A stretch of 64,000 bases of DNA, from NCBI RefSeq assembly GCF_009363555.1, contig NZ_CP045372.1, forward strand, positions 1,747,501 to 1,811,500. The letters run 5' to 3'. Below the pieces are notes generated by a model. It saw only the letters and a list, made by a program, of their open reading frames with translations. It was not told the DNA's origin and did no database searches. Positions within the stretch are counted from its first letter, which is position 1. Each line of letters opens with the position of its first letter. Origin of the DNA: Sulfitobacter sp. THAF37 (lineage in GTDB: Bacteria; Pseudomonadota; Alphaproteobacteria; Rhodobacterales; Rhodobacteraceae). Positions 30,031 to 38,541 of this stretch are shown here, one piece after another. The position numbers and the translations under genes were made by a program.

Positions 30031-30974
30031 TGACGACCAGTGAACTCCAAGATCGTGGCATGATCCGCGAAATCGTTGCGGGCATGCGTTCCAAGTACAT
30101 TACCCTGGAACGGGACAGGAAAATTCGTGAGCGCCTGGATCGGCTTTTGTCAATGGACGCGAACGGTAATTCGTTGATCGCGGCGGATGACTCCCGGGCC
30201 GATGGAGAGCGGCGTGGTTTGGCGGTGGTTGGTGGTGCCGGAAGCGGCAAGACATCCCTTATCAATAAAGCGGTCGACAATCATCCCGATCTGCAGCCGT
30301 CGTCGGCCGCGCCGATACCGGTGGTCCGGGTCACCGTACCGAACCCAGCAACGAGCAAGAGCTTGGCGTTCGAAGTCCTGAAGAAGACGGGATACACCGA
30401 ACTCGCGAAAAAGCGCGCCACTGCTTGGGATGCTTGGAACGATGTCCGAGTCCGTTTCAAGCTTCTCGGCACTGTGCTTCTGGTCATTGATGAGGCTCAG
30501 GACATGTTTCCCAGAGGGTCGAAGTCGGAGGCGCATGATATTCTCCGTACTTTGAAGACCCTTATGCAAGACGAGGGTGGCGTCGCTGTAGTTCTCTGCG
30601 GGATCGAGACCCTGTTCGAGAGGCTCTCGGTCGATTTCCAAGCGGACCGACGCTTCAAGAAGTTCGAACTTGGACCCGTGAACGTCACTGCGGACGGGAA
30701 ATTGCTCCGTGGTCTGGTATCGACCTATTGCGACATGGCCGAGGTCGCACGCCCCGAACCTGCCGACCTGATAGAGCGCCTTGCTCACGCCGGGCGATAC
30801 CGTCTCGGTCTCTGCATCGAACAGATCATTGCGGCCATCGAGATCGCATTGATGCGGGGGGACAAGACGCTCGAGATCCAACATTTCGCCGAAGCCTTCT
30901 TTGAGCAAGAGGCCTGCGAGGTCGGGCGCAATGTCTTTCTCTCGCCACGCTGGTCCAAAATCGATCTCGGCTGA
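30030..30974 (+). CDS. tniB: TniB/TnsC-like AAA+ ATPase
   Basis: 314-residue ATPase that links target selection to the transposase. Walker A is GGAGSGKTS (68-76) and Walker B is LVIDEAQD (151-158). An arginine-containing sensor region follows (DFQADRRFKKFELGPV), then helical C-terminal parts (LIERLAHAGRYRLGLCIEQI). Length and order fit TniB/TnsC. ATG 30030 overlaps the tniA TGA. A GTG three bases earlier is also in frame. Confidence 0.92.
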   Translation: MTTSELQDRGMIREIVAGMRSKYITLERDRKIRERLDRLLSMDANGNSLIAADDSRADGERRGLAVVGGAGSGKTSLINKAVDNHPDLQPSSAAPIPVVRVTVPNPATSKSLAFEVLKKTGYTELAKKRATAWDAWNDVRVRFKLLGTVLLVIDEAQDMFPRGSKSEAHDILRTLKTLMQDEGGVAVVLCGIETLFERLSVDFQADRRFKKFELGPVNVTADGKLLRGLVSTYCDMAEVARPEPADLIERLAHAGRYRLGLCIEQIIAAIEIALMRGDKTLEIQHFAEAFFEQEACEVGRNVFLSPRWSKIDLG

Positions 30975-31051
30975 AATCTCGCCGGGGTTTGCTTCGCGCC
31001 CCGGCCGCCGAGGCCTCTCCATACCTCCCATCACTCTCTACTGGAGCACCC

Positions 31052-32899
31052 ATGCCCAAGCTTTTCCCGTATCTGCCCTTCCATGATGACGAGACCGCAC
31101 TGTCGTTCGGCGCGCGCCTCGCAGCTTTCCATCTCGACACGCGGCTCGTTCCATTCCTGCACGATATCGGTGTCCATCCCGAAGCCCTCGTCCAAGGCAA
31201 GGATGCTGCCATCGACCGTCTGGCGACTGTCGCTGGTGTTGATCGTGGTCTCCTGCGTCGAAACTCCGCACTGAGCGTCGGCAAAGCCGACTTCGTTCTC
31301 GGAGGTCACGATCTGAGCGCAGAATTCTTCGCTCGACCTGACACTGTCTTCTGCCCCGCGTGCCTCCGGGAGGATGACGCGGACTATGCGAATGTCGCGA
31401 TCTCACGGCGACAGCGCGTTGCCTGGACCCTGCGAGCTGTGCGTACTTGCCCGGTTCATGGCCTTGCTCTCATCTGCCGCCGCGGCCGGGACTACGATCG
31501 AAAATTCCATGAACTGAGTGTTCAGGTTCCTGAACGAGGTGTTGCCCTCGACGACTTGGTCAACAACTGCGAGCGGAGATCGCCATCCCCTATGCAGGAC
31601 TACGCGCTCGCGCGGCTTGATGGCATGGCGGGCCCCGCCTGGCTCGATAGTCAAACGCTCGAACAGGCGGTTCGCGTGTCCGAGTATATCGGTCTGCTGG
31701 TCATCCATGGTCCTGCGAAGAAGGCCTCGGACTTGACCCAGGACCAGTGGGATCAGGCTGGACGGGTCGGGTTCGGGATTACCTCGGAGGGAGAGGCTGC
31801 CATCCGGGAATGCCTCAAGGAGGCACAAGCCGCCTTCTCGCAGACAGATGGCACGCCGGGCCGGCGCAAGATCTTCGGTGCGCTCTACGACTGGCTCTCC
31901 TCGAAAAAGAACCGCAGGGAGCCCGGGGACATCGTGCGCATCATGCGAGAGCACATCTTCGACACCATGGACGTCGCAGCGGGCGATATCATCCTGGGTG
32001 GCTCGCTCGCCGAGCGGCGACTCCACAGCGTTCAGTCTCTCGCCGCCGAGAGCGGTTTGCACCCGAAGACCCTCCGCAACGTTCTCACCGCTGGCGGTCT
32101 CATCCCGACTGACGCGCGGTTCAGCGCCAATCACGTCTTCGACGCCACTGCTGGCCGAAGACTGGCCGCAACGGTCACCAACGCGATCAATGTGAGCAAG
32201 CTCGATAAGGCAATGGGCTGCAGCCGACCGCAAGCCGACCAGTTCCTCGATGAACGGCTTCTTCTGCCTCTCGCGGACGGGCCGAAGGATGCTGCCGGGC
32301 GCCTCTGGAAATCGGTCGGCCAGGATGCTGTCGAGCAGCTGCTCGAGAAGCTTCTGTCCGCGGCCCGTCCGGTCGCATTTGCCCCGTCCGAGATGGTGAC
32401 GATCGCGAAGGCTACCGAGAAGGCCAAGGTGCCGGGCGTCGAAATCGTGCATCTCATCCTTGGGGGGTTTCTCTCCAAGGTCGTCCGACTTCAGGATGTC
32501 GACGGAGTTGCGTCACTGCATGTCGATCCGGAAGAGGTCCGCGCTGCGATTGGAACCCATGTGCCCGGCATCTCTGCCTCGTCGGCTTTCGCGATGCTGC
32601 GAATTCCGAAAGCCACCGGCTGGGCATTGACCGAGCGGACTGTCGCTCCGCATCTTCCATCGATCATGGTCGAAGGGAAGAACGGCCGACATCGCTTCTT
32701 CCGGTTCGACGAGCGCGCGATTGCGAAGTTCGCGGAAGAATTCACCACGGTCGTCCGCATCGCGAACGAACATGACCTCGGGCGGAAGGACGTGGCCAAA
32801 ACGCTTCGGAGACACAGAGTTCGCCCGGCAATAGCGCGGGATGAAATTGGCATCGATTTTTACCGAGTTGAGGAACTTCCAGAGTTCGAGCTCGCGTAG
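31052..32899 (+). CDS. tniQ: TniQ/TnsD-like target-selection protein
   Basis: 615-residue TniQ-family protein. The N-terminal TniQ domain begins MPKLFPYLPFHDDETALSFG and contains a zinc site Cys101-x2-Cys104 (FCPACLRED) and Cys133-x2-His136 (TCPVHGLAL). The long C-terminal part has helix-turn-helix-like segments (RRLHSVQSLAAESGLHPKTL, EKAKVPGVEIVHLILGG), as in TnsD-type proteins that recognise a fixed chromosomal site. ATG 31052 lies 77 bp after tniB. Last gene before the right end. The insertion beside nrdJ suggests it recognises a sequence there. Confidence 0.9.
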   Translation: MPKLFPYLPFHDDETALSFGARLAAFHLDTRLVPFLHDIGVHPEALVQGKDAAIDRLATVAGVDRGLLRRNSALSVGKADFVLGGHDLSAEFFARPDTVFCPACLREDDADYANVAISRRQRVAWTLRAVRTCPVHGLALICRRGRDYDRKFHELSVQVPERGVALDDLVNNCERRSPSPMQDYALARLDGMAGPAWLDSQTLEQAVRVSEYIGLLVIHGPAKKASDLTQDQWDQAGRVGFGITSEGEAAIRECLKEAQAAFSQTDGTPGRRKIFGALYDWLSSKKNRREPGDIVRIMREHIFDTMDVAAGDIILGGSLAERRLHSVQSLAAESGLHPKTLRNVLTAGGLIPTDARFSANHVFDATAGRRLAATVTNAINVSKLDKAMGCSRPQADQFLDERLLLPLADGPKDAAGRLWKSVGQDAVEQLLEKLLSAARPVAFAPSEMVTIAKATEKAKVPGVEIVHLILGGFLSKVVRLQDVDGVASLHVDPEEVRAAIGTHVPGISASSAFAMLRIPKATGWALTERTVAPHLPSIMVEGKNGRHRFFRFDERAIAKFAEEFTTVVRIANEHDLGRKDVAKTLRRHRVRPAIARDEIGIDFYRVEELPEFELA

Positions 32900-32950
32900 A
32901 TCGATCTGCGGTGCCCGACGGAGCGGGCAGAGACTTCGACAGAAACAATA

Positions 32951-32980
32951 AGGGTCACCATTCGGTGGCCCTTTTCTTTT
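32951..32980 (+). terminator. Terminator of the tns operon
   Basis: Hairpin GGGTCACC-ATTC-GGTGGCCC (with one G-U pair) followed by TTTTCTTTTT, 50 bp after the tniQ stop and inside the right end. Confidence 0.8.
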
Positions 32981-33054
32981 TGCCGTTCTCTCGCATCTGC
33001 ATTAGGTTTCCGGGGCGCTATGAGAGCTTATTTTGCACGATTTTGAGAAATTCT

Positions 33055-33168
33055 CAGTGGACATCAATTGATTGGAAAATGGACAAAAGCTCGAATAATT
33101 CAATAAGGTGACGCAACGAAATCAGTTAGTTATAGGGGTGCGATGGTCGTGTTTTGATTGTCGCTACA
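33055..33168 (-). repeat. Right transposon end with TnsB-type sites
   Basis: Read inward on the minus strand from 33168: the TGTAGCG terminus, CGACCATCG (33149-33141), TGTCCATTT (33085-33077) and TGTCCACTG (33063-33055). The latter two are 22 bp apart and match the TGnCCATTA consensus of the left end in inverted orientation. The terminal ACA at 33166-33168 is followed by GTTTG. Confidence 0.78.
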
Positions 33169-33173
33169 GTTTG
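33169..33173. repeat. Target-site duplication, right copy (GTTTG)
   Basis: Identical to 16060-16064. The rebuilt empty site would read nrdJ stop, 15 bases, GTTTG, then CCGGTGCGAT leading to the tctA 3' end. Confidence 0.9.
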
Positions 33174-33237
33174 CCGGTGCGATCCCCGTGCAGAAAAAGA
33201 CAGGGCAACGCCGCCCGACCTGGAGAGGCTTGTTGCC

Positions 33238-34734
33238 TTAGTTCTCTCTGCGCGCCTTTCGTCGGCGCAGCGTCTTTGCAATCGGCCAGACGATCACGAG
33301 GACGGTCATCACCGCCAGCCCGGCCGAGATCGGGCGTGTCAGAAGCTCTGTCGCGTCGCCACGGCTGATGAGCAGGGCGCGGCGAACGCTTTGTTCCGCC
33401 ATCGGGCCGAGGATCATGCCAAGGATGATCGGGGCGAGCGGCACATTCACTTTCTCAAGAAAGTAGCCCGCGATCCCCGCCGCCAGCATCACCCAAAGAT
33501 CAATCGGGCGACCGTTTATCACAAACACGCCCACGCACATCAGGATCAGGATGGACGGCACCAGAAGCACGCCGGGAAGTCGTTGGAACTGGGCAAAGGC
33601 CCGCGTGGCCACCGCGCCGCCCATTGCGAAGATCAGGATCGAGGTGATCAGCATCTCCATCATGAAGCCGCCCACGAGCATCGGGTTCTGGTGAAAGAGC
33701 TGCGGGCCGGGTTGCAGCCCGTGAATCGTCAGCGCGCTGAGAACCAGGGCCGCGACCACGTTGCCGGGGATACCAAGCGCAAGCGCAGGGATCATCGACG
33801 CCGCGTTATCCGCGTTGTTGCCGCACTCGGCCGCGGCGACACCCTGCGGGTTGCCCTTGCCAAAGCTGTCAGGGTCGGCAGAGGCATTGCGCGCGGCATT
33901 ATAGCTCAGGAAGGCTGCGATGTTCCCGCCCGCACCGGGCAGGATGCCGACACCGATCCCGATACCCGAAGACCGCAACCAGGTCGGAAACAGGCCGCGC
34001 CGTTCACCGGGTTCGAACGGCACGTCCGACAGTTTCAGCTGTGCCGCCGATAGCCCCTTCAGGTCGCACTTTTCGGCCAACTGAAGAACCGGCGGCAATG
34101 CATAAAGCCCGACAAGAACGACAATCAGGTCAAGTCCGCCCAGAAGCCACGTCTGATCGAAGGTGAACCTCGCCTGGCCTGACAGGTTGTCGATCCCGAT
34201 TGTCCCGATCAACAGGCCCAGCACAGCCGCCATCACGCCCTTGACAGGGTCGGAGCCGACCATGACGCCCACCGAGGCCATTCCGAACATCGCGATCCAG
34301 AAATACTCCGCCGGTCCGAAGAACAGCGTGACCCGCGCCAGCAGCGGGCCAACCGTCATCAGCGCGATGGCACTGGCGATTCCGCCCACGGCGGACGACC
34401 AGCACGCGATCTTGAGCGCCTTGGACGCCGCGCCCTTGTCGGCCATGGGAAAGCCGTCGAACGTGGTGGCGATCGAGGCGGGCGTGCCGGGAATACGCAG
34501 AAGGATGGCCGGAATTGCGCCGCCATACATGGAACCGTTGTAGATGCCCGCCACCATGCCCAGCGCCACCAACGGATCCATCGAGTAGGTCAGCGGCAGC
34601 AGCAGGGCAATGGCCATGACCGGGTTCAGCCCCGGCAGCGCCCCGATGAAGACCCCCAACAGGGTCGCGCCGATCATCGCGACCAGCGGCCCGATGGTCA
34701 GAACCGCGCCAAGCGCATTGACGTAGAAATCCAT
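33238..34734 (-). CDS. tctA: Tripartite tricarboxylate transporter, large permease TctA
   Basis: 498-residue inner-membrane permease with about 12 predicted segments. Family motifs: ALPGLNPVMAIALLLPLTYS, GSMYGGAIPAILLRIPGTPA, GILPGAGGNIAAFLSYNAAR and GIPGNVVAALVLSAL. Start ATG 34734 (MDFYVNALGAVL); the longer upstream frame overlaps tctB and is discarded. Encoded after tctC and tctB in one operon; the start is one base from the tctB stop. Solute-binding-protein-dependent carboxylate uptake driven by an ion gradient is expected; the substrate cannot be read from sequence. Confidence 0.94.
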   Translation of the reverse strand: MDFYVNALGAVLTIGPLVAMIGATLLGVFIGALPGLNPVMAIALLLPLTYSMDPLVALGMVAGIYNGSMYGGAIPAILLRIPGTPASIATTFDGFPMADKGAASKALKIACWSSAVGGIASAIALMTVGPLLARVTLFFGPAEYFWIAMFGMASVGVMVGSDPVKGVMAAVLGLLIGTIGIDNLSGQARFTFDQTWLLGGLDLIVVLVGLYALPPVLQLAEKCDLKGLSAAQLKLSDVPFEPGERRGLFPTWLRSSGIGIGVGILPGAGGNIAAFLSYNAARNASADPDSFGKGNPQGVAAAECGNNADNAASMIPALALGIPGNVVAALVLSALTIHGLQPGPQLFHQNPMLVGGFMMEMLITSILIFAMGGAVATRAFAQFQRLPGVLLVPSILILMCVGVFVINGRPIDLWVMLAAGIAGYFLEKVNVPLAPIILGMILGPMAEQSVRRALLISRGDATELLTRPISAGLAVMTVLVIVWPIAKTLRRRKARREN

Positions 34735-34735
34735 A

Positions 34736-35185
34736 TCAGCCTCCGGGCGCCAGAAGGAGAAGTATCGCTTCGCGCGGGAGCGGTTTCTCCAGCAGCACGG
34801 AGAACACGAGATAGACAACGGTGATGAAGATGGCCGCCACCACGGTGGCATAGACCCATTGCCGAAAGCCGAGCGCGATCGGCAGAACCAGCATCAGCAG
34901 GAAAGACGCCGTATAGAACCCCAGGGGCACGACCGCGGCGACATAGACGGTGGCGATCACGGTTGCCGTGATCATCTTGGACGGCGCGGCGACCAGTTGC
35001 CGCATCTCGTCAGAGCCGGACCGGACGGCTTTGGCCGCCACGGTCCCGCCCAAAAGCGTCAGGATCAGGCCCAGTGTCATGGGGTAGATCCCGCTGGCCC
35101 CGGTATAGCTTCTCGCCATCCACGCGGCGGCGAGGCCGAGACCGACAAAAATCAGCCCCAACACGATATCCTGACGCTTTTCCAT
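34736..35185 (-). CDS. tctB: Tripartite tricarboxylate transporter, small permease TctB
   Basis: 149-residue membrane protein with four predicted helices (LGLIFVGLGLAAAWMARSYT; GIYPMTLGLILTLLGGTVAA; two in the C-terminal half ending FSVLLEKPLPREA). The pattern and place between tctC and tctA identify it as TctB. Three bases separate it from the tctC stop. Confidence 0.92.
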   Translation of the reverse strand: MEKRQDIVLGLIFVGLGLAAAWMARSYTGASGIYPMTLGLILTLLGGTVAAKAVRSGSDEMRQLVAAPSKMITATVIATVYVAAVVPLGFYTASFLLMLVLPIALGFRQWVYATVVAAIFITVVYLVFSVLLEKPLPREAILLLLAPGG

Positions 35186-35188
35186 CGG

Positions 35189-36139
35189 TTACAGGCCCAG
35201 TGCCTTGGACACTTCGGCCAAGGCATCGTATTCCGACCGAAGCCGCTCGCCCAGGGCATCGCCCTTGACCACGTTGGGCACTTCGCCCTTGGTCTTCAGG
35301 AACTCGACATAACCGGGGTCGTTGACGGCTTTCTCGATGGTGTCGGCAAGCATGCTGACGATCTCGGGGTCCAGACCCTGCGGCCCCAGGATCGCCCGCC
35401 ACAGCAGCGTTTCCTTGTCACCAAGGCCCAGAGCTTCCAGACCCGAAGCACCCGGCAGTGCCGGCACGTCCGCCGCTGATGTCACCAGCGGGCATTTCAC
35501 CTCGCCATTCTCGACATAGGGCAGGACGGTCGAGATTGACCCGCCGTAGATGTCGACATGGTTGCCCAGAAAGTTCTGAAGCGTTTCACCCGCACCGCCG
35601 AAGGGAATGGCGACCGCGTCGATGCCGCGCGCCTGGAAGATCCGTTCCGCGGCCAGTTGCATGGTGCCGCCGATGCCGTCGTTGCCATAGGTGTACTTGC
35701 CCGGGTTCGCTTCAAGCTCTGCCAGGAATTCCTCACCGGTGGTCGCGGGGAAATCGGTCTTCACGCACAGGGTGTAGGCGGTTTCGGATGTCGAGGCGAT
35801 GGGCGTGAAACTGTCGAGCGAATAGGCGACGTTCTGCACCTGCGGCACCGTCGTCAACGGGCTGTTCCACGTTGCAAACAGCGCATAGCCATCCGGGTCG
35901 GCCTGCATGAACTGCGACGCCCCGACAGAGCCGCCCCCGCCACCCACGTTCAGGATCGCGATAGAGGTGCCAAGCATCTCTTCGAGCAGGATCGCCAACT
36001 TGCGCGCGCTCGTGTCGGTTCCGCCGCCAGCGCCGGCCGGGATCGTCAACTCGATCGTGCGCTCGGGGTATTCCGCCAGTACGGGCGTGGCGAGTGCCGC
36101 CGCCGCCGTCAGGCCGATGAAGGTTGTCTTGAGTGTCAT
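35189..36139 (-). CDS. tctC: TctC/Bug-type periplasmic substrate-binding protein
   Basis: 316-residue periplasmic receptor of the tripartite tricarboxylate transporter. A signal peptide (MTLKTTFIGLTAAAALATPV) precedes YPERTIELTIPAGAGGGTDT, the usual Bug-family start. Further signs are NVGGGGGSVGASQFMQADPD and YTYGNDGIGGTMQLAAERIF. GGGAGAGAGA precedes the ATG. First gene of tctCBA, 33 bp downstream of the GntR gene, so the regulator and transporter may share a transcript. The divergent amidohydrolase suggests the ligand is a carboxylated compound degraded by hydrolysis. Confidence 0.93.
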   Translation of the reverse strand: MTLKTTFIGLTAAAALATPVLAEYPERTIELTIPAGAGGGTDTSARKLAILLEEMLGTSIAILNVGGGGGSVGASQFMQADPDGYALFATWNSPLTTVPQVQNVAYSLDSFTPIASTSETAYTLCVKTDFPATTGEEFLAELEANPGKYTYGNDGIGGTMQLAAERIFQARGIDAVAIPFGGAGETLQNFLGNHVDIYGGSISTVLPYVENGEVKCPLVTSAADVPALPGASGLEALGLGDKETLLWRAILGPQGLDPEIVSMLADTIEKAVNDPGYVEFLKTKGEVPNVVKGDALGERLRSEYDALAEVSKALGL

Positions 36140-36172
36140 GGTCTCTCTCTCCCTTGGGTGTGTTTCGGTTGT

Positions 36173-36901
36173 TCAGTTGATTTCACTGCGATAGCGGAAC
36201 TTCTTGGCGCTGCCGCTTGCGATGCGCCATTCGATCGGCGTGTTCTCGATGTCGAAGGCCGTGCGCTCGATCACCGCCAGCGGATCGCCGGGCGGGATCT
36301 GAAGCCGCTGCGCGACCCGCTCCGGGGCCTGCCCGAACGACACTTCGTCAGCGGCCCGCTTCACCATCACGCCGAAATGTTCGAAGTAAAGCGGGTAGAG
36401 CAGCGGACCCAGGCTTGCCTCCGGCAGGGTGTCGAACCCGGCGAACCGGCTGGTGGGAATATAGATTTCCTCGAACAGAACCGGCTGGTCCGACAGGCAG
36501 CGCAGGCGGACGATCTTGATGACATCACGGGTGCCCAGCACCTGTGCCGCCTTGTCGGGCGCTTCGGTGACGCTGCGCAGGATGATCTGGCTCGACGGAA
36601 TGGACAGGGGCGACCCGTCTGTCTCGCGGATCGGGAAGAAGCGGAACAGCGTCGCATCGAAGGAAGGGGCCCGCACGCGGGTACCAGAGCCTTGACGGCG
36701 CTCCAGAAGTCCTTCTTCCACCAGCCCGTCCACTGCCTTGCGCACGGTCCCGATGGAGACGTCGAACTCGTTTGCCAGCCGCGCCTCGGAGGGGATCGGC
36801 GCATCAGGGGTCCATTCGCCCCTTGCGATCCGCGCCGTAAACGTGTCCCGAAGCCGGATGTAGGCCGGAAGCCTCATATCGGTCGCAGCGAATCCGTTCA
36901 T
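36173..36901 (-). CDS. GntR-family regulator with UTRA ligand domain
   Basis: 242-residue HutC-type regulator. The N-terminal winged helix reads YIRLRDTFTARIARGEWTPD and LANEFDVSIGTVRKAVDGLV; the C-terminal UTRA domain senses a small molecule (ILRSVTEAPDKAAQVLG, VIERTAFDIENTPIEWRIAS). I chose ATG 36901 because GGGAGGA lies 7 bases upstream; the longer frame from GTG 36916 contains that site. Located upstream of tctCBA and divergent from an amidohydrolase gene, whose promoter contains an inverted repeat it may bind. Confidence 0.9.
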   Translation of the reverse strand: MNGFAATDMRLPAYIRLRDTFTARIARGEWTPDAPIPSEARLANEFDVSIGTVRKAVDGLVEEGLLERRQGSGTRVRAPSFDATLFRFFPIRETDGSPLSIPSSQIILRSVTEAPDKAAQVLGTRDVIKIVRLRCLSDQPVLFEEIYIPTSRFAGFDTLPEASLGPLLYPLYFEHFGVMVKRAADEVSFGQAPERVAQRLQIPPGDPLAVIERTAFDIENTPIEWRIASGSAKKFRYRSEIN

Positions 36902-36934
36902 CGTCATTCCTCCCACCGGCAGTCATAGACCTGC

Positions 36935-36964
36935 TTGACCCATTTAGTCAACTGGTCATATATA
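36935..36964 (+). promoter_or_regulatory. Promoter and candidate GntR operator
   Basis: TTGACC (36935-36940) and ATATAT (36958-36963) with a 17-base spacer make a good sigma-70-type promoter for the 36984 gene. The inverted repeat TGACC-N13-GGTCA (36936-36958) fills the spacer, where a bound repressor would block it. Confidence 0.6.
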
Positions 36965-36983
36965 TGAATTGAAGGAGACCCAG

Positions 36984-37784
36984 ATGATCCGGTTTGATTG
37001 CCACGCCCATGTCTATGAAACCGTGACCGCGATAGACGGCGCGCGCTACGTCCCAGCGAAACCGGCACCGCTTTGCGATTGGCGCGCGCATCTGGACGCC
37101 AGGGGGCTCAGCGGCGGCGTCATCGTTCAGGTCAGCTTTCTGGGATCGGACAATTCGCAGATGTGCGCGGCGCTCTCGGATCTGGACCGCACGCGCTTTG
37201 CCGGGGTCTGCGTCGTTGCGCCGGATGTTTCGGGGGAACAACTCGATCGTCTCGCGGGGTCCGGCGTGCGGGGGGTGCGATGGAACCTCGTGCGCGGGGC
37301 CGCAGTTCCCGACCTTCAGGACCGGACGATCCGGGCACTTCTGCAAAAACTGCGCGCCCGCGACATGCATCTCGAAATTCACCTTGAAGGTCCGCGCCTA
37401 GCGCCGATCCTGCCTGCGCTCTCGGAACTCGGGGTCAGGGTCGTCATAGATCATTTCGGGCTGCCGTCCGAAACCGTCCCGAAAGATGATCCGATGCTCC
37501 GGGCCGTGTCAGACCTATCGGATCGGCAGGCATTGTTTTTCAAGTTTTCCGCACACTACCGGGTCCCGTTCGACGTGGCGCCGCACGCGCAGGAACTGCT
37601 GAGCCTGCTTCCATCCGACCACGTTGTCTGGGGCAGCGACTGGCCCCACACACAACACGAAGAGCGCGCGAACTATGCAGGTGTCTGGGCGCTTTCTTCG
37701 TGTCTCGGCGTCGTGTCTGACAGGGCTGCGGTGCGGACCCTGTACGGCATCGGTTCAGGACTGAACGACAGCTTGGGGTCCTGA
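36984..37784 (+). CDS. Amidohydrolase family protein (LigI-like lactonase/hydrolase)
   Basis: 266-residue TIM-barrel hydrolase of the amidohydrolase-2 group. Metal-binding His-x-His is in FDCHAHVYE (residues 4-12), with later HFGLPSETV and VVWGSDWPHTQHEE. The layout resembles 2-pyrone-4,6-dicarboxylate lactonase, an enzyme of aromatic-acid breakdown, but similar proteins act on other lactones. Start ATG 36984 with GAAGGAGA upstream. Divergent from the GntR-tctCBA genes, which suggests uptake and hydrolysis of a carboxylic acid lactone under GntR control. Substrate is inferred from context only. Confidence 0.85.
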   Translation: MIRFDCHAHVYETVTAIDGARYVPAKPAPLCDWRAHLDARGLSGGVIVQVSFLGSDNSQMCAALSDLDRTRFAGVCVVAPDVSGEQLDRLAGSGVRGVRWNLVRGAAVPDLQDRTIRALLQKLRARDMHLEIHLEGPRLAPILPALSELGVRVVIDHFGLPSETVPKDDPMLRAVSDLSDRQALFFKFSAHYRVPFDVAPHAQELLSLLPSDHVVWGSDWPHTQHEERANYAGVWALSSCLGVVSDRAAVRTLYGIGSGLNDSLGS

Positions 37785-37847
37785 CCCTTCTGCACCACAC
37801 TTTGCCATATCGCGCCAGTGGCCAGTCCCGGCCAGGGGCAATGATCC

Positions 37848-38366
37848 TCAGCCCGGTGTGATGCCTTCGGTCGGGGGCAGCGGCACGCGGACGAGAACCT
37901 GTTCGGGACGCCGCTTTTCGTAAAAGGCGTTGCCGCCGGTGGTCAGCACGTAATGGATGTTGTTGAAGTTGGCCTTGTACCAGGCCGCGTGAAAGAACCG
38001 TGCGGCGCTGACATGGGGGTGGCGCTCTCCGTTATGGACCGCGACGGCGGCTTGCCGGGCAAGGGTCGCGCCCGCTTCGTTCATGGGCCGGGTCATGACG
38101 CCGGGGGCGAACTGGTTGTGCTGGCTTACCACGCCGCAGATCGTATCGGGGAAATCGTCGGACGCGACACGGTTCATCACCACGCTGCCCACCGCGATCA
38201 TGCCGTCGCGGCTGGAGCGGTTGGATTCGAAGTACATCGCCCGCGCGAGGCATTCGATGTCATCAGCGGGCGGCGGTGTCACGCGGTCGGACCCGCCGCA
38301 GGCGGCCAGCAGTGTCAGCAATCCCAGCGCGGCGGGCACCAGGCGTTTCGTCTCGGCTCGCGGCAT
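37848..38366 (-). CDS. Cell-wall hydrolase, SleB-like (lipoprotein)
   Basis: 172 residues from ATG 38366, preceded by GGAAGGGA; the longer frame upstream has no such site. The N-terminus (RLVPAALGLLTLLAACGG) is a lipoprotein signal. The domain IECLARAMYFESNRSSRDGM.., GSVVMNRVASDDFPDTICGV and HQF-like QHNQFAPG matches the Hydrolase_2 / SleB catalytic family, with the glutamate in YFES as the likely catalytic residue. It probably cleaves peptidoglycan at the envelope. Stands alone. Confidence 0.87.
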   Translation of the reverse strand: MPRAETKRLVPAALGLLTLLAACGGSDRVTPPPADDIECLARAMYFESNRSSRDGMIAVGSVVMNRVASDDFPDTICGVVSQHNQFAPGVMTRPMNEAGATLARQAAVAVHNGERHPHVSAARFFHAAWYKANFNNIHYVLTTGGNAFYEKRRPEQVLVRVPLPPTEGITPG

Positions 38367-38541
38367 GTCATCCCTTCCGGTATTCATCGGCATTCCGTTT
38401 CGTGGGGCGGACAGTAGGCCGCAAGCGTCCCCGCAGGCAAGCGGTATCGGACGCATTGGCGCCGCGCCGCGTGCCATGCCCCTCGCCATGCTGGGGGGCT
38501 TGCCCTATGTGGGGTGGGACGCCAACAGACAGGGGCCCTCC

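Larger units (their letters stand above)
16065..33168 (+). mobile_element. Tn7-like transposon, 17.1 kb, complete
   Basis: Bounded by imperfect 26-bp terminal inverted repeats: left TGTAACGACCACCAAATATT.. at 16065 and right (read inward from 33168 on the minus strand) TGTAGCGACAATCAAAACAC.., 19 of 26 positions identical, both TGT-ended and flanked by GTTTG. Core genes tnsA-tniA-tniB-tniQ occupy 27053-32899 and are transcribed toward the right end. Cargo: an unrecognised membrane/exported pair, an IS1182-family element, a CBASS-like module, an accessory trpS with attenuator, and three small unknown genes. No resolvase, Cas genes or second TniQ are present. The element sits between nrdJ and tctA. 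Confidence 0.93.

Noticed and set aside
16065..33168. CRISPR array or Cas genes as part of the Tn7-like element
   Set aside because: No regularly spaced repeats and no Cas-like proteins are present in the cargo; targeting is more likely by TniQ alone.
33204..33237. Stem GGCAAC...GTTGCC just after the transposon, possibly the original nrdJ/tctA terminator
   Set aside because: Only a 6-7 bp stem with a large loop and no T-run; too weak to call, though it is the only candidate at the rebuilt junction.
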